This document shows, in pieces, positions 1 through 8,191 of a stretch of DNA of 64,000 bases. The notes under the pieces were generated by a model. The model saw only the letters and a program-made list of their open reading frames with translations. It ran no database searches and was not told the origin of the DNA. The position numbers and the translations under genes were made by a program. The stretch spans positions 50,638 to 114,637 of the forward strand of contig JALGZK010000006.1 in the NCBI GenBank assembly GCA_025774935.1, in the 5' to 3' direction. Each line of letters opens with the position of its first letter. Position 1 is the stretch's first letter. Source of the DNA: a bacterium (GTDB taxonomy: Bacteria; Joyebacterota; Joyebacteria; Joyebacterales; Joyebacteraceae).

Positions 1-2
1 TG

Positions 3-326
3 GTCCTCATCGCCGTTGGCCTCGTCGCGGGGCGCGGCGATACGCGTCCGGCCGGGTGGGTCGACGCCGCCATACGGATGCCGCTCCGCGGCAGGGTCGC
101 GTGGGAGCTCCTGTTCGTGGCGTTCCTCGTGCTATCGGTCGACTGGTGGCGGTGGGGGAGGCTCCCGGTACTGCTTGGCGGGATCCCGGGGTGGGTCGCG
201 TACTTCGCGGCACTCGGGGTGCTGCTGGCGATCGCGTTCGTCTTCTTCGGGAGAGCCGTGCTTGCCGGGCCGGGCGGGGAGGGCACGGCGCGCGCGATCC
301 CGGGGGAGTCCCCGACGAGTCGCTAG
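3..326 (+). CDS. 3' end of an integral membrane protein (5' truncated by window edge)
   Basis: The frame is open from the first bases of the window to a TAG at 324-326, so only the last ~107 residues are present. They contain two strongly hydrophobic stretches, roughly residues 35-46 and 60-85 of the visible part, with Trp-rich loops between them and a short Gly/Pro/Arg-rich tail. That pattern fits the C-terminal membrane region of a polytopic or membrane-anchored protein. I do not recognise the family. It converges on the GldG-like gene on the opposite strand, leaving only ~50 bases between stops. Confidence 0.55.
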   Translation, partial: VLIAVGLVAGRGDTRPAGWVDAAIRMPLRGRVAWELLFVAFLVLSVDWWRWGRLPVLLGGIPGWVAYFAALGVLLAIAFVFFGRAVLAGPGGEGTARAIPGESPTSR

Positions 327-379
327 ACCGTCCGGGAGATCGGGTGTCTGAGGCGCGTACTCCCGCAGTCAGTCATCGG

Positions 380-1441
380 TCATTCCGTCGCCCAAGAGAG
401 CCAATCGATCGCGTTCACGAAGAGGACGAGGTTCGACTGGTTCTCTGCGAGCAGCACGTCCTCGAACATCCGCGCGTTCCCGATAACGACGAAACGTGTC
501 CCGATCCCCTTGTCGATCGCGTCCGGCGGGTGCGTGAACCGGACGTTCCCCTCGTCGTCCTCGACGATGACCGGCATCCCCGCGAAGGCGCTCGTGAGCG
601 CGCCCGTGACCGCGACGGCCAGCGGGCGACTCGGACCGCTGCCGGCCCGGACGGCGTCCGCCTGCTCGTCCGGTGGGACGAACGACCCCCTCGGGTCGAG
701 ATCGGACGTCACCGGCACCGTCCACGATCTCCCGGAGGAGCCTGCCAGCACCGTCGCCTCAACACCAGGAGGGAGCCGGTCTGCTACGGCGATCGACGAG
801 GTCCACGTGAAGACGACCGCCTCGAGACTCGCGACGACCGGATGCTCCCTCGACAGGTTCGGCGGGACCGCCTTTGGCCAGCACGGGTAGGGCTTCGTCC
901 CCGTCTCGTCGCCGCGCCGGAACGGCACGTCCGCACTGACCTCGTCGAGCACGAAGTCGCGGTTCACGGTGACCCCGTACGACCGGAGGAAGTCGAAGAC
1001 GTTCACCACGACCGTTCTTCCGCGCATCGTTCCGGGTTCGATTACGCCGCCGTCTAGGAGGAAGAGCGCGCGACCGCCCTTCATGAGGAACTGGTCGATC
1101 TCGAAGAGCTCGGCGTCCGGCACGTCCGGCGCCCCCGCGACGACAAGCGTCGTGACCTCCGCGAGCACGGACGGTGTGTCGGCGAGGTTCACCTCGCGGA
1201 CCTCGTAGTCCGCCTCGAGGGCGGCGACGACGGAACGATACTGCGTTCCGATCTCGCGCTCCCCGTGGCCCGTCAGGAACCCGACCGTGCGAGGTGCTCG
1301 CTCCGTCTGCACGGATCCCTCGTCCGGGCCGACGCGCGAGAAGAAGTTCACGAAGAGAACGGACGCGACGACGAGGATCACCACCACGATGACCGCCCTG
1401 AGGGCAGCGTTCGCGCCGGTGCTGTGCAGGCGGTTTCTCAC
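380..1441 (-). CDS. GldG-like ABC-transport auxiliary protein, short form
   Basis: 353 aa. The GTG start has a good ribosome binding site (GGAGGTG) just upstream on the minus strand. One N-terminal membrane helix (about residues 14-33) is followed by a soluble region with the hallmarks of the GldG family: a G-F-L-T-G-H-G-E segment, a V-A-G-A-P-D/F-L-x-x-G-G-R-A-L-F-L-L-D core, and a C-terminal N-A-I-D-W-L end. In that family GldG works with the ABC proteins GldA/GldF at the inner membrane. This copy looks short: it lacks the long N-terminal region that usually precedes the GHGE segment and any C-terminal membrane helix, and no ABC ATPase or permease gene is next to it. Family assignment is likely; the role is inferred. 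Confidence 0.7.
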   Translation of the reverse strand: MRNRLHSTGANAALRAVIVVVILVVASVLFVNFFSRVGPDEGSVQTERAPRTVGFLTGHGEREIGTQYRSVVAALEADYEVREVNLADTPSVLAEVTTLVVAGAPDVPDAELFEIDQFLMKGGRALFLLDGGVIEPGTMRGRTVVVNVFDFLRSYGVTVNRDFVLDEVSADVPFRRGDETGTKPYPCWPKAVPPNLSREHPVVASLEAVVFTWTSSIAVADRLPPGVEATVLAGSSGRSWTVPVTSDLDPRGSFVPPDEQADAVRAGSGPSRPLAVAVTGALTSAFAGMPVIVEDDEGNVRFTHPPDAIDKGIGTRFVVIGNARMFEDVLLAENQSNLVLFVNAIDWLSWATE

Positions 1442-2276
1442 CGCGTCACCTCCGCCTGGTGGTTCTGCATGTTCTGGTCGGATGCTCGCGACTGGAAAGG
1501 GGGACGGACTTCGACGCCGCGCACGGACGCCTCAAGCCACATTGATATCCGATACCGTCTCGCCGCGCAAGAACCGAATAGGGCACGGAAGCCCCGCGAG
1601 AGCCCGCAGGAGCGCCGGAACGGCACGGCGGGGGGAACCGCGCCGGATCATCGGCGCGGCTGGAGGTTGGGTGTGAGGCCAGCTGGACCTGGTGACCGAG
1701 GGTCACGAATGCGTCCGGGGAGGACGGTCGTGACGAGGTTCCGTCGAGCGCGGGAGTGCAGGAAATAACTTGACCCTGAAACAGGCTGGTGGTACATTGT
1801 GGTTGCCCCACTTCAGAAGGAAGGAGCGTCCGGACCCAAGCAGGACCCCCCCCGAGAGCAGCAGGGATCTGAGACGACCACGCACCGATGAGAGCGACAT
1901 CAGAGAACCGCGATCCCGCAGCGATCGTCTGGACGGACCGCCCACTCAAGGACAGTCCCCACAGAGCTGCGCACTCCCTCGAGTCGACCTCGAGGCGTCG
2001 GCGACGTTTGATCGCCGGTGGATCTGAGCCGCCCTGCGCGCTCGAAGGACACCCGGAGGGAATGTGAACCACGGCCGAATGCGAGAGCGTCGGCCGTCGT
2101 CACAGAGCGCAACTGAAACGAAAGACATGAGGCCGCTGGGGGTACGTCGAGAGAAGACGGGCTAGACTAAAGGTGCCAAGAAGATAGCGTCAGCCGCAGC
2201 CCAGCTCCTATCCTCGACCGTGCTCCCGGAGGCCTCTTTGATTGCCCGCGCAGCTACCAGGCGCGGGCAAATGCTA
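1442..2276. other. ~0.8 kb region without a convincing gene
   Basis: Open frames here encode Arg/Ser/Pro-rich translations with no recognisable motif, and none has a good ribosome binding site. The sequence lacks the strong G/C third-position bias of neighbouring genes. A short minus-strand frame stops at a TGA that overlaps the GldG-like GTG start, which could be the relic of an upstream partner gene, but nothing in its translation supports that. I see no tRNA, repeat or mobile element. It may be decayed DNA. Confidence 0.4.
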
Positions 2277-2305
2277 TTGACCTCCGGTCAGCCTTCAGCT
2301 ATCTT
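2277..2305 (+). promoter_or_regulatory. Sigma70-type promoter of the ferritin/rubredoxin operon
   Basis: TTGACC at 2277-2282, a 17-base spacer, then TATCTT at 2300-2305. It lies about 50 bases before the first gene of the operon. Confidence 0.6.
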
Positions 2306-2353
2306 GAGCGACCTGACACACCCCGCACACATCTGCCGAGACAAGGAGACCTC

Positions 2354-2806
2354 ATGGAGAAGCGCACCTTCGATGAGATCCTCGACTTCGCCATCCAGAA
2401 GGAGGACGAGGCCGCGGAGGGTTATCGGGCGCTGAGCGAGGCGGCGAAACGGTCGAACGTCAGGGACATGTTGATGAGGATGTCGAAGCAGGAGGCAGGC
2501 CACGCCGCGAAGCTGCGCGGAATCAACCGCGAGAAGGTGGAGAGCGCGGCCATAACGAGGGTCCCGGACCTCAAGATCGCGGACTACTCGGACAACGTCG
2601 ACGTGACGCCGGACATGAGCTACCAGGACGTCCTGACCGTGGCGATCAAGCGCGAGCAGAAGGCGCACAACCTGTACATGAGTCTCGCATCAAACACGGA
2701 TGACCAGGGGCTGAGGAAGCTCTTCCAGGTCCTGGCGCAGGAAGAGGCCAAGCACAAGCTCGACCTCGAGATGGAGTACGACGAACACGTTCTGACGGAG
2801 AACTGA
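2354..2806 (+). CDS. Ferritin-like (rubrerythrin-type) diiron protein
   Basis: 150 aa, all helical. The pattern of glutamates and E-x-x-H motifs (EAGH near residue 50, EAKH near residue 135, plus Glu residues at the start of helices 1 and 3) matches the two-iron four-helix bundle of the rubrerythrin/ferritin-like superfamily. Such proteins bind a diiron site and commonly reduce peroxide or store iron. It has no rubredoxin domain of its own, but a separate rubredoxin gene lies two genes downstream, so electron supply in trans is likely. First gene of a four-gene operon under the promoter at 2277. ATG start after a GAGACC leader. A bacterioferritin-like storage role is the alternative. Confidence 0.85.
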   Translation: MEKRTFDEILDFAIQKEDEAAEGYRALSEAAKRSNVRDMLMRMSKQEAGHAAKLRGINREKVESAAITRVPDLKIADYSDNVDVTPDMSYQDVLTVAIKREQKAHNLYMSLASNTDDQGLRKLFQVLAQEEAKHKLDLEMEYDEHVLTEN

Positions 2807-2851
2807 CCGACGCGCTCAGCGCGGGAACCGCTGGACGACGGGAGGAGATTG

Positions 2852-3361
2852 ATGATCGAGTACCTGAATGAGGACGAGGTGTACCGGGTCGGGATGTGCA
2901 TCGAGGAGGCGGGTCTCGACTTCTACACGAAGATGGCAGAGAAGGCGGACGACGCCGCGACGAAGCGGGTCTTCCGGCGCCTCGCCCGCGACGAGAAGCA
3001 GCACCTCGCCTTCTTCGAGTCGATGGACCTCAAGACCGCCGGCGGCATGGGCTCACGACCGGCCGAGCAGGACGCGGAGCTGTCGAGGTACGTCTGCTCG
3101 ATCGTGGACGGCGGCATCTTCAGGAGCGTCGCGAGTATGGACGTCGTCGCGCGAGCCAAGTTCAACGCGGAGAAGGCGCTCGAGCTGGCGCTCCAGGTCG
3201 AGAAGGACGCCGTGCTCTACTACACCGAAGCGTACATGGCGAACAAGAAGAAGAGGGCACGCGAGGCTCTCTCGAGGCTAATCGACGAGGAGAAGGGGCA
3301 CGTCGTCGAGATCCAGAAGCGCCTCGACAACCTCCGGAAGAAGAAGGCGAAGAAGAAGTAG
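2852..3361 (+). CDS. Second ferritin-like diiron protein
   Basis: 169 aa. The ATG at 2852 is preferred over a TTG three bases upstream because the GGAGGAG ribosome binding site is then well spaced. Two E-x-x-H motifs (EKQH near residue 50, EKGH near residue 148) and helical periodicity place it in the rubrerythrin/ferritin-like family. It differs clearly from the preceding protein, so this is not a recent duplication. The tail is very Lys-rich (residues 155-169). It lies 45 bases after the first ferritin-like gene and 17 before rubredoxin, which indicates co-transcription and a shared role in peroxide or oxygen defence. Confidence 0.85.
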   Translation: MIEYLNEDEVYRVGMCIEEAGLDFYTKMAEKADDAATKRVFRRLARDEKQHLAFFESMDLKTAGGMGSRPAEQDAELSRYVCSIVDGGIFRSVASMDVVARAKFNAEKALELALQVEKDAVLYYTEAYMANKKKRAREALSRLIDEEKGHVVEIQKRLDNLRKKKAKKK

Positions 3362-3378
3362 CGGAACGGAGGAAGGAC

Positions 3379-3537
3379 TTGAAGCAGTACAGGTGCACGA
3401 TCTGCGGGTACGTCTACGACCCCGCCGCGGGTGACCCCGACGCCGGCGTCGCCCCCGATACGGCCTTCGACAACCTGCCCGAGGATTGGGTCTGCCCGAT
3501 CTGCGGCGCGACGAAGGACCAGTTCGAAGAGTTGTAG
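3379..3537 (+). CDS. Rubredoxin
   Basis: 52 aa, the usual rubredoxin length. It has the two C-x-x-C-G knuckles (CTICG and CPICG) that hold a single iron, and the conserved Y-V-Y-D-P and F-x-x-L-P-x-x-W segments. The start is a TTG at 3379 with a strong GGAGGAAGG ribosome binding site about three bases before it; no ATG or GTG lies nearby. As a one-electron carrier it would pass electrons from the oxidoreductase encoded next to the diiron proteins encoded before it. Cytoplasmic. Confidence 0.95.
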   Translation: MKQYRCTICGYVYDPAAGDPDAGVAPDTAFDNLPEDWVCPICGATKDQFEEL

Positions 3538-3559
3538 GACAACAGGCAGGGCGGGGACC

Positions 3560-4780
3560 ATGAAGGTCCACATCATAGGGAACGGCGTTGCGGGCGTGAC
3601 GGCCGCGAGGTGGATCCGCGAACACGATCCAGACTGCGGAATCGAGATCTACGCCCGCGAGCCTTATCATTACTACTACCGGCTCCGCCTCCCCGAGGTC
3701 GTGGCCGGCGAGATCGACATCGACGAGATCGTCGCCAACCCTCCGGACTGGTACGACTCCCACCGGATCGACGTCCATCTCTCGACCCCGGTCGCCTCCG
3801 TCGACGCGGGGGAGAGGACGTTCACCCTCGAGGACGGTTCCACTGTCCCGTACGAGACACTCCTCATCGCTTCCGGCGCCGACCCGTTCATCCCGCCCGT
3901 CGACGGCGTCGACAGGGCTGGCGTCTTCGCGCTCCGGACGGCCGACGACGCGATCGCGATCCGCGATCGGGCGAGGCGGTCGCAGCGGGCGGTCATCGTG
4001 GGAGGAGGGCTGCTCGGTCTCGAGGCCGCGCGCGGGCTCGTGGCGTCGGGTGTCGAGGTCCAAGTTCTCGAGACGGCGCCGCGGCTTCTCCCGCGGCAGC
4101 TCGACGATCGCGGGGCGCACGTGCTCGCGACGGAGATCGAGAGACTGGGAATCAAGCTCCACATCGGTGTCAAGATGTCTGGTGTCACCGGGAACGGAGA
4201 GGCGACCGGCGTCGCGCTCGACGACGGGACCGAGGTGCCCGGCGAGCTCGTCCTTTTCTCGACCGGCGTCCGGTGCACGACCGATCTCCTGAAGGGGAGC
4301 GGGGTCGATGTGAACCGGGGAGTCGTCGTCGACTGCGGCATGAGGACGAACGTCCCCGGCGTCTACGCTGCCGGCGACGTGGCCGAGTACGAAGAGCGGG
4401 TGTGGGGGATCATCCCCGTCGCGCTCGCGCAGGCCGACTCGGCCGCGAAGACGATCACCGGAGACGCCTCGGAGAAGGTCTGCGAGGTGACGCCCCACAA
4501 CACGCTCAAGATCACGGGCATCGACGTCTTCTCCGCGGGCACGGTCACGTGCGAGGCCGAGGGGTGTCGCGAGTACGTCGAGGAGGACCTCGCCAACTGC
4601 CTCTACAGGAAGATCCTCGTGCGGGGCGGGAAGCCGATCGGCGCGATCGTGATAGGCTCCAGAAACGGCGTCAGGCAGCTCGCGCAGATGATCGAGCACG
4701 GCGTCGACGTCCGGAAGTGGGGAGACGCGATCGCCCGGGACGACTTCGACTACGACGGCGCGCTCAAGGCTGCTGTGTGA
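3560..4780 (+). CDS. FAD/NAD-dependent oxidoreductase, NADH-rubredoxin reductase type
   Basis: 406 aa. It begins with a Rossmann FAD motif (G-N-G-V-A-G near residue 7), has an NAD(P)-binding G-G-G-L-L-G-L-E-A-A-R segment near residue 150, and ends the FAD domain with V-Y-A-A-G-D-V-A-E near residue 275. This is the pyridine nucleotide-disulfide oxidoreductase class I fold. Placement right after rubredoxin points to NADH:rubredoxin oxidoreductase. A C-terminal domain of about 90 residues containing two Cys in C-E-A-E-G-C follows the FAD domain, as in many NROR/nitrite-reductase-like relatives. Last gene of the operon. Confidence 0.85.
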   Translation: MKVHIIGNGVAGVTAARWIREHDPDCGIEIYAREPYHYYYRLRLPEVVAGEIDIDEIVANPPDWYDSHRIDVHLSTPVASVDAGERTFTLEDGSTVPYETLLIASGADPFIPPVDGVDRAGVFALRTADDAIAIRDRARRSQRAVIVGGGLLGLEAARGLVASGVEVQVLETAPRLLPRQLDDRGAHVLATEIERLGIKLHIGVKMSGVTGNGEATGVALDDGTEVPGELVLFSTGVRCTTDLLKGSGVDVNRGVVVDCGMRTNVPGVYAAGDVAEYEERVWGIIPVALAQADSAAKTITGDASEKVCEVTPHNTLKITGIDVFSAGTVTCEAEGCREYVEEDLANCLYRKILVRGGKPIGAIVIGSRNGVRQLAQMIEHGVDVRKWGDAIARDDFDYDGALKAAV

Positions 4781-4881
4781 GCAGCGCCGAAGGACGTCAT
4801 CGCAGGATCTCACGCTCTGCCATCCGTCCAGGAAGTCAACCAGCCCTCCCAGTAATCCTGATTCCCGCCCAGCCCTCGAAG

Positions 4882-4890
4882 TGATATAAT
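4882..4890 (+). promoter_or_regulatory. Extended -10 promoter
   Basis: TGATATAAT (4882-4890) is a perfect TATAAT with the TGn extension. No good -35 is visible. It would give a ~135-base leader for the tail-protein gene at 5034. Confidence 0.5.
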
Positions 4891-5033
4891 GACCAACAGA
4901 CAGGATCTCCTGCCTGCGTTCCGCTGAGCTTCAGGAACGGTGCGATGACAGTCGTGCCCGAGTTTCGGGAGCCGGCAGAGCGGAGTTGGACGCGGCCGGA
5001 CACACCCTTCCACTAAAGAGGGAGGTTGTTGCC

Positions 5034-5618
5034 ATGAGACTTGTGCTCACGGTTCTTCTGACCGCGGCCCTCGCAGTGTCCGCGTCCGCAGGCCTGAACC
5101 CCGACGCCCGGATGTACCTCGATTTCGACCCGCCGGACGGCGTTCACCGGATCGAGGAGCCCCCGGACCCCGTCGTGAACATCTACGTTGTGCTGGACTG
5201 CCTCGGAGTGGACAGCGGAATAAACGGGTGCACGATTCACTTCGAGCGGACCTTTGGGGCCACGGCTCACGACGAGGTCTGCCTGATCGGCTTCTTCAGC
5301 GGCGGGGACGTCGAGGACCCGGAGTTCGGATGGTACATCGTTACCCAAGGCGAGTGCATCTACCCCGACGCGAACGGGATGATCATCGTCGGCTACGTTC
5401 TCTACTATTACACTGGTCCTCCCGGCTACGTGAAGATCGCTGCGGCCGAGGTTGCAGGCAAGGAGGTGCTCGACTGCAACAACATGACCGACGTGTACTG
5501 CGTAGCCGACAACGCCGGCATCGGTGCCGACCCGCCTCCGGGCGACCCCGGCTGCTACTGTGGACCGGTGCCCGTCGAGGACGCGAGTTGGGGGACGATC
5601 AAGTCCCTGTACCGGTGA
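5034..5618 (+). CDS. Small secreted protein with WGxIK-type C-terminal tail
   Basis: 194 aa. The ATG is preceded by AGGGAGG. A clear Sec signal peptide (residues 1-19, ending A-S-A) is followed by a beta-rich Cys-containing domain with a pattern suggesting an immunoglobulin-like or cohesin-like fold; I do not recognise a family. The last 15 residues (PVEDASWGTIKSLYR) match the ends of four other secreted proteins in this window, which are otherwise unrelated or only partly related. A C-terminal sorting or anchoring role is inferred from that sharing. It is followed by a strong terminator and then the secreted amylase, so a role in cell-surface glycan handling is possible but unproven. Confidence 0.75.
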   Translation: MRLVLTVLLTAALAVSASAGLNPDARMYLDFDPPDGVHRIEEPPDPVVNIYVVLDCLGVDSGINGCTIHFERTFGATAHDEVCLIGFFSGGDVEDPEFGWYIVTQGECIYPDANGMIIVGYVLYYYTGPPGYVKIAAAEVAGKEVLDCNNMTDVYCVADNAGIGADPPPGDPGCYCGPVPVEDASWGTIKSLYR

Positions 5619-5656
5619 GACAGCGAAGCCGGCGCCGAGCCGGCCTGAGAGCGAAC

Positions 5657-5685
5657 GAAAGGGGCGGCCCAGCGCCGCCCCTTTC
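5657..5685 (+). terminator. Rho-independent-type hairpin
   Basis: A perfect 12-bp stem (5657-5668 with 5674-5685), 5-base loop, followed by TCGTTG. It separates the tail-protein gene from the amylase gene. Confidence 0.75.
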
Positions 5686-5688
5686 TCG

Positions 5689-5718
5689 TTGTGGGGACGC
5701 GGGGACGGCAGGTAGAAT
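5689..5718 (+). promoter_or_regulatory. Possible promoter of the amylase gene
   Basis: TTGTGG (5689-5694), an 18-base spacer, then TAGAAT (5713-5718), just after the terminator and ~90 bases before the amylase ATG. Confidence 0.4.
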
Positions 5719-5810
5719 GGATGAACGCCCGAAATCCACCGAATCGTGCGGACCCTCGGAATCGCGGGAGTCCACGTGGCCTGACCCGTAGTCCGAAGGA
5801 GAGGAACTCC

Positions 5811-8168
5811 ATGCCAGGCAGAGCCTTACGGCCGATCGCCCTCGTCGTCGTGGCAGTCTGCGTCGTCGCGGTCGCGGCGCCGGCGCCGTGCTCGGACTCG
5901 GGATCGGTCCTCCGGAAGGTCCCGTTCACGTTCGTTCCCGAGAGGGACTACGCGAGGGTCTTCCTCGCGGGGACCTTCAACGCATGGAGCACCGACGCGA
6001 CGCGCATGAACGAGGTCGAGGGGAGGTACGAGATCGATCTCCTCCTGCCGCTCGGGCAGTACCAGTACAAGTTCGTGGCGGACGGGGACTGGATTACCGA
6101 CGAGACGGCTCAGGCGTTCGCGCCCGACGGCTTCGGAGGGCAGAACTCCGTCGTGACGGTCGACGGTTCCTTCGAGGCGGTCCCACTCGAGGTCGGCGAC
6201 GGGCGCATCGTGACTGAGCACCTGGGGCACGGGCAGAACGCGTGGGAGGTCGTGCGGGCAGCCGACGGGAGCGTGTCGCTCCGGACGCGCGTCTGGAGCG
6301 GCGACGTCGAGGGGGTCACTGTTCGATGGCGCGTGGACGGTGGAGGGGCCGCCGGTGCGGAGGCGCCCGCGGGGGCCATCCCGATGGACCTCGTCGACGG
6401 CGACGGTCTCTTCGACTACTACGCGGCGACGATCGTGGCCGGCGCCACCTTCGACTACTTCTTCGAGATCGAGGACGGCGGGACGGTCTTCCGCCAGGGG
6501 CCGGACGGCCTGGTGGAGGCGCCGGGGTCGGCGGGGGAGTTCCGATTCGACGCCGATGAGTTCCCTGTCTTCCAGACGCCGGACTGGGTGAAAGAGGGGA
6601 TCATCTACCAGATCTTCCCCGAGCGGTTCGCCAACGGGGACCCCGACAACGACCCCGACTTCTCCGAGTGGTATTACGAGGGACTCACGGACCTCCCGAA
6701 CTCGGGACGGTCCAACGAGGAGTACTTCCACCTCGTCGACGACTGGTACGACATCGAGGGACTCGCGAAGAGCCCGTATCGGACGGACGAGAAGCCGGAC
6801 TGGTACTCGTTCTACGGGGGCGACGTCGCCGGGATCCATCAGCACCTCGACTATCTCGCGAACCTCGGGATCACGATCATCTACCTGAACCCGATCTTCC
6901 AGGCGAAGAGCAACCACAAGTACGACGCCGCGACCTACACGGAGATCGACCCGCACTTCGGGACGAACGAAGAGTTCGCCGCGTTCGTCGAGGCGTGTCA
7001 CGCGCGCGAGATCCGCGTCGTGATCGATCTCGCGTTCAACCACACCGGCGAGACGTTCTGGGCGTTCGTCGACACGCGCGAGCGGGGTGAGCGATCGGAG
7101 TACTGGGATTGGTACGAGTGGAAGAAGTGGCCGCTGCCCGACGGCTGGACGAGCGGAGGCCTCGAGTACTACGACTGCTGGTGGGGGTTCGGGCAGATGC
7201 CGAACCTCAACTTCGACCTCTCACGGCCCAACCCCGAGGAACACACGGTCAGGGACATCGACGACGCCGAGGTCAACTGGCCCGTCGTGAATCACCTGCT
7301 CGACGCGACGATCTACTGGCTCACCGAGATCGACGTCGACGGGTTCCGGCTGGACGTCGCGGGGGAGGTGCCGTTCTGGTTCTGGGAGCTCTTCCGCGGG
7401 CGCGTCCGGGCCGCCAAGCCCGACGCCTACATCCTGGGCGAGCTCTGGGGCGCGTCGCCCGAGTTCGTGAACGGGAAGTACTACGATGCGGTTATGAACT
7501 ACGCGTTCTTCCGCGACCCGCTCCTCGCGTTCGTTGTCCGCGGCGAGATGGACGCCGCGGCGTTCGACAGCGCGATCGCGCCCGGGAGGTTCGTCTACCC
7601 CGACGAGGGCGTGAGGGCGATGATGAACCTCCTCGACAGCCACGACACAGAACGCCTCCTGACGACGGCGTGGGGCGACACGCGCCGGCTCAAGCTCGCG
7701 GTCCTCTTCGGGATGACCTACGTGGGCGCACCGGCCCTCTACTATGGGGACGAGATCGCCATGCAGGGCGGTCGCGATCCGGACTGCCGCCGGCCGTTCC
7801 ACTGGAAGTGGAGGGACGACCCAGTGCGTGCGGACGTGCACGCGTACACGAGGCGGCTCATCGCGCTCCGAAAGGAACACCCGTGCTTCGCGCGGGGTTC
7901 CTTCCGGACGCTTCTCGCCGAGGGGCGCGTGTACGCCTACCACCGGAGCGCCGCCGGCGACGACGCCATCGTCGTCATGAACGCGGGGACCGAGCGGTCG
8001 ACCGTGATGGTCCCGCTCGAGGAGGCGCCGCCGCACGACCTCCTGAACGTCCTCACGCAGGAGACCGTGGCGGTCGCGGAGTCAGGCGACGGCCTCTCGT
8101 TCGAGGTGAGCGTCCCGCCGCTCACGGGCTACGTCTTCACCTACAGGAAATCGGAGAGCGAGCGCTAG
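5811..8168 (+). CDS. Secreted GH13 alpha-amylase-family glycoside hydrolase
   Basis: 785 aa. Signal peptide at residues 1-24. Residues ~30-110 form an AMPK/CBM48-type glycan-binding domain (V-F-L-A-G-T-F-N-A-W ... Y-K-F-V-A-D-G). A second beta domain (~130-245) resembles the N-terminal domain of cyclomaltodextrinase/neopullulanase. The GH13 barrel carries the four classic regions: DLAFNH, GFRLD with nucleophile Asp515, ILGE with acid/base Glu544, and NLLDSHD with Asp612. A small beta domain ends the protein. It would hydrolyse alpha-1,4 (and perhaps alpha-1,6) glucans outside the cytoplasm. It lacks the WGxIK tail found on the protein encoded upstream. The start chosen is the ATG directly before the signal peptide, with a GGAGAGG site. 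Confidence 0.93.
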   Translation: MPGRALRPIALVVVAVCVVAVAAPAPCSDSGSVLRKVPFTFVPERDYARVFLAGTFNAWSTDATRMNEVEGRYEIDLLLPLGQYQYKFVADGDWITDETAQAFAPDGFGGQNSVVTVDGSFEAVPLEVGDGRIVTEHLGHGQNAWEVVRAADGSVSLRTRVWSGDVEGVTVRWRVDGGGAAGAEAPAGAIPMDLVDGDGLFDYYAATIVAGATFDYFFEIEDGGTVFRQGPDGLVEAPGSAGEFRFDADEFPVFQTPDWVKEGIIYQIFPERFANGDPDNDPDFSEWYYEGLTDLPNSGRSNEEYFHLVDDWYDIEGLAKSPYRTDEKPDWYSFYGGDVAGIHQHLDYLANLGITIIYLNPIFQAKSNHKYDAATYTEIDPHFGTNEEFAAFVEACHAREIRVVIDLAFNHTGETFWAFVDTRERGERSEYWDWYEWKKWPLPDGWTSGGLEYYDCWWGFGQMPNLNFDLSRPNPEEHTVRDIDDAEVNWPVVNHLLDATIYWLTEIDVDGFRLDVAGEVPFWFWELFRGRVRAAKPDAYILGELWGASPEFVNGKYYDAVMNYAFFRDPLLAFVVRGEMDAAAFDSAIAPGRFVYPDEGVRAMMNLLDSHDTERLLTTAWGDTRRLKLAVLFGMTYVGAPALYYGDEIAMQGGRDPDCRRPFHWKWRDDPVRADVHAYTRRLIALRKEHPCFARGSFRTLLAEGRVYAYHRSAAGDDAIVVMNAGTERSTVMVPLEEAPPHDLLNVLTQETVAVAESGDGLSFEVSVPPLTGYVFTYRKSESER

Positions 8169-8191
8169 GCCATCCGCCACTGGAGCAGCGA

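Noticed and set aside
1446-2072. 208-codon minus-strand frame upstream of the GldG-like gene
   Set aside because: Ser/Arg/Pro-rich sequence with no fold pattern, no ribosome binding site and no third-position GC bias.
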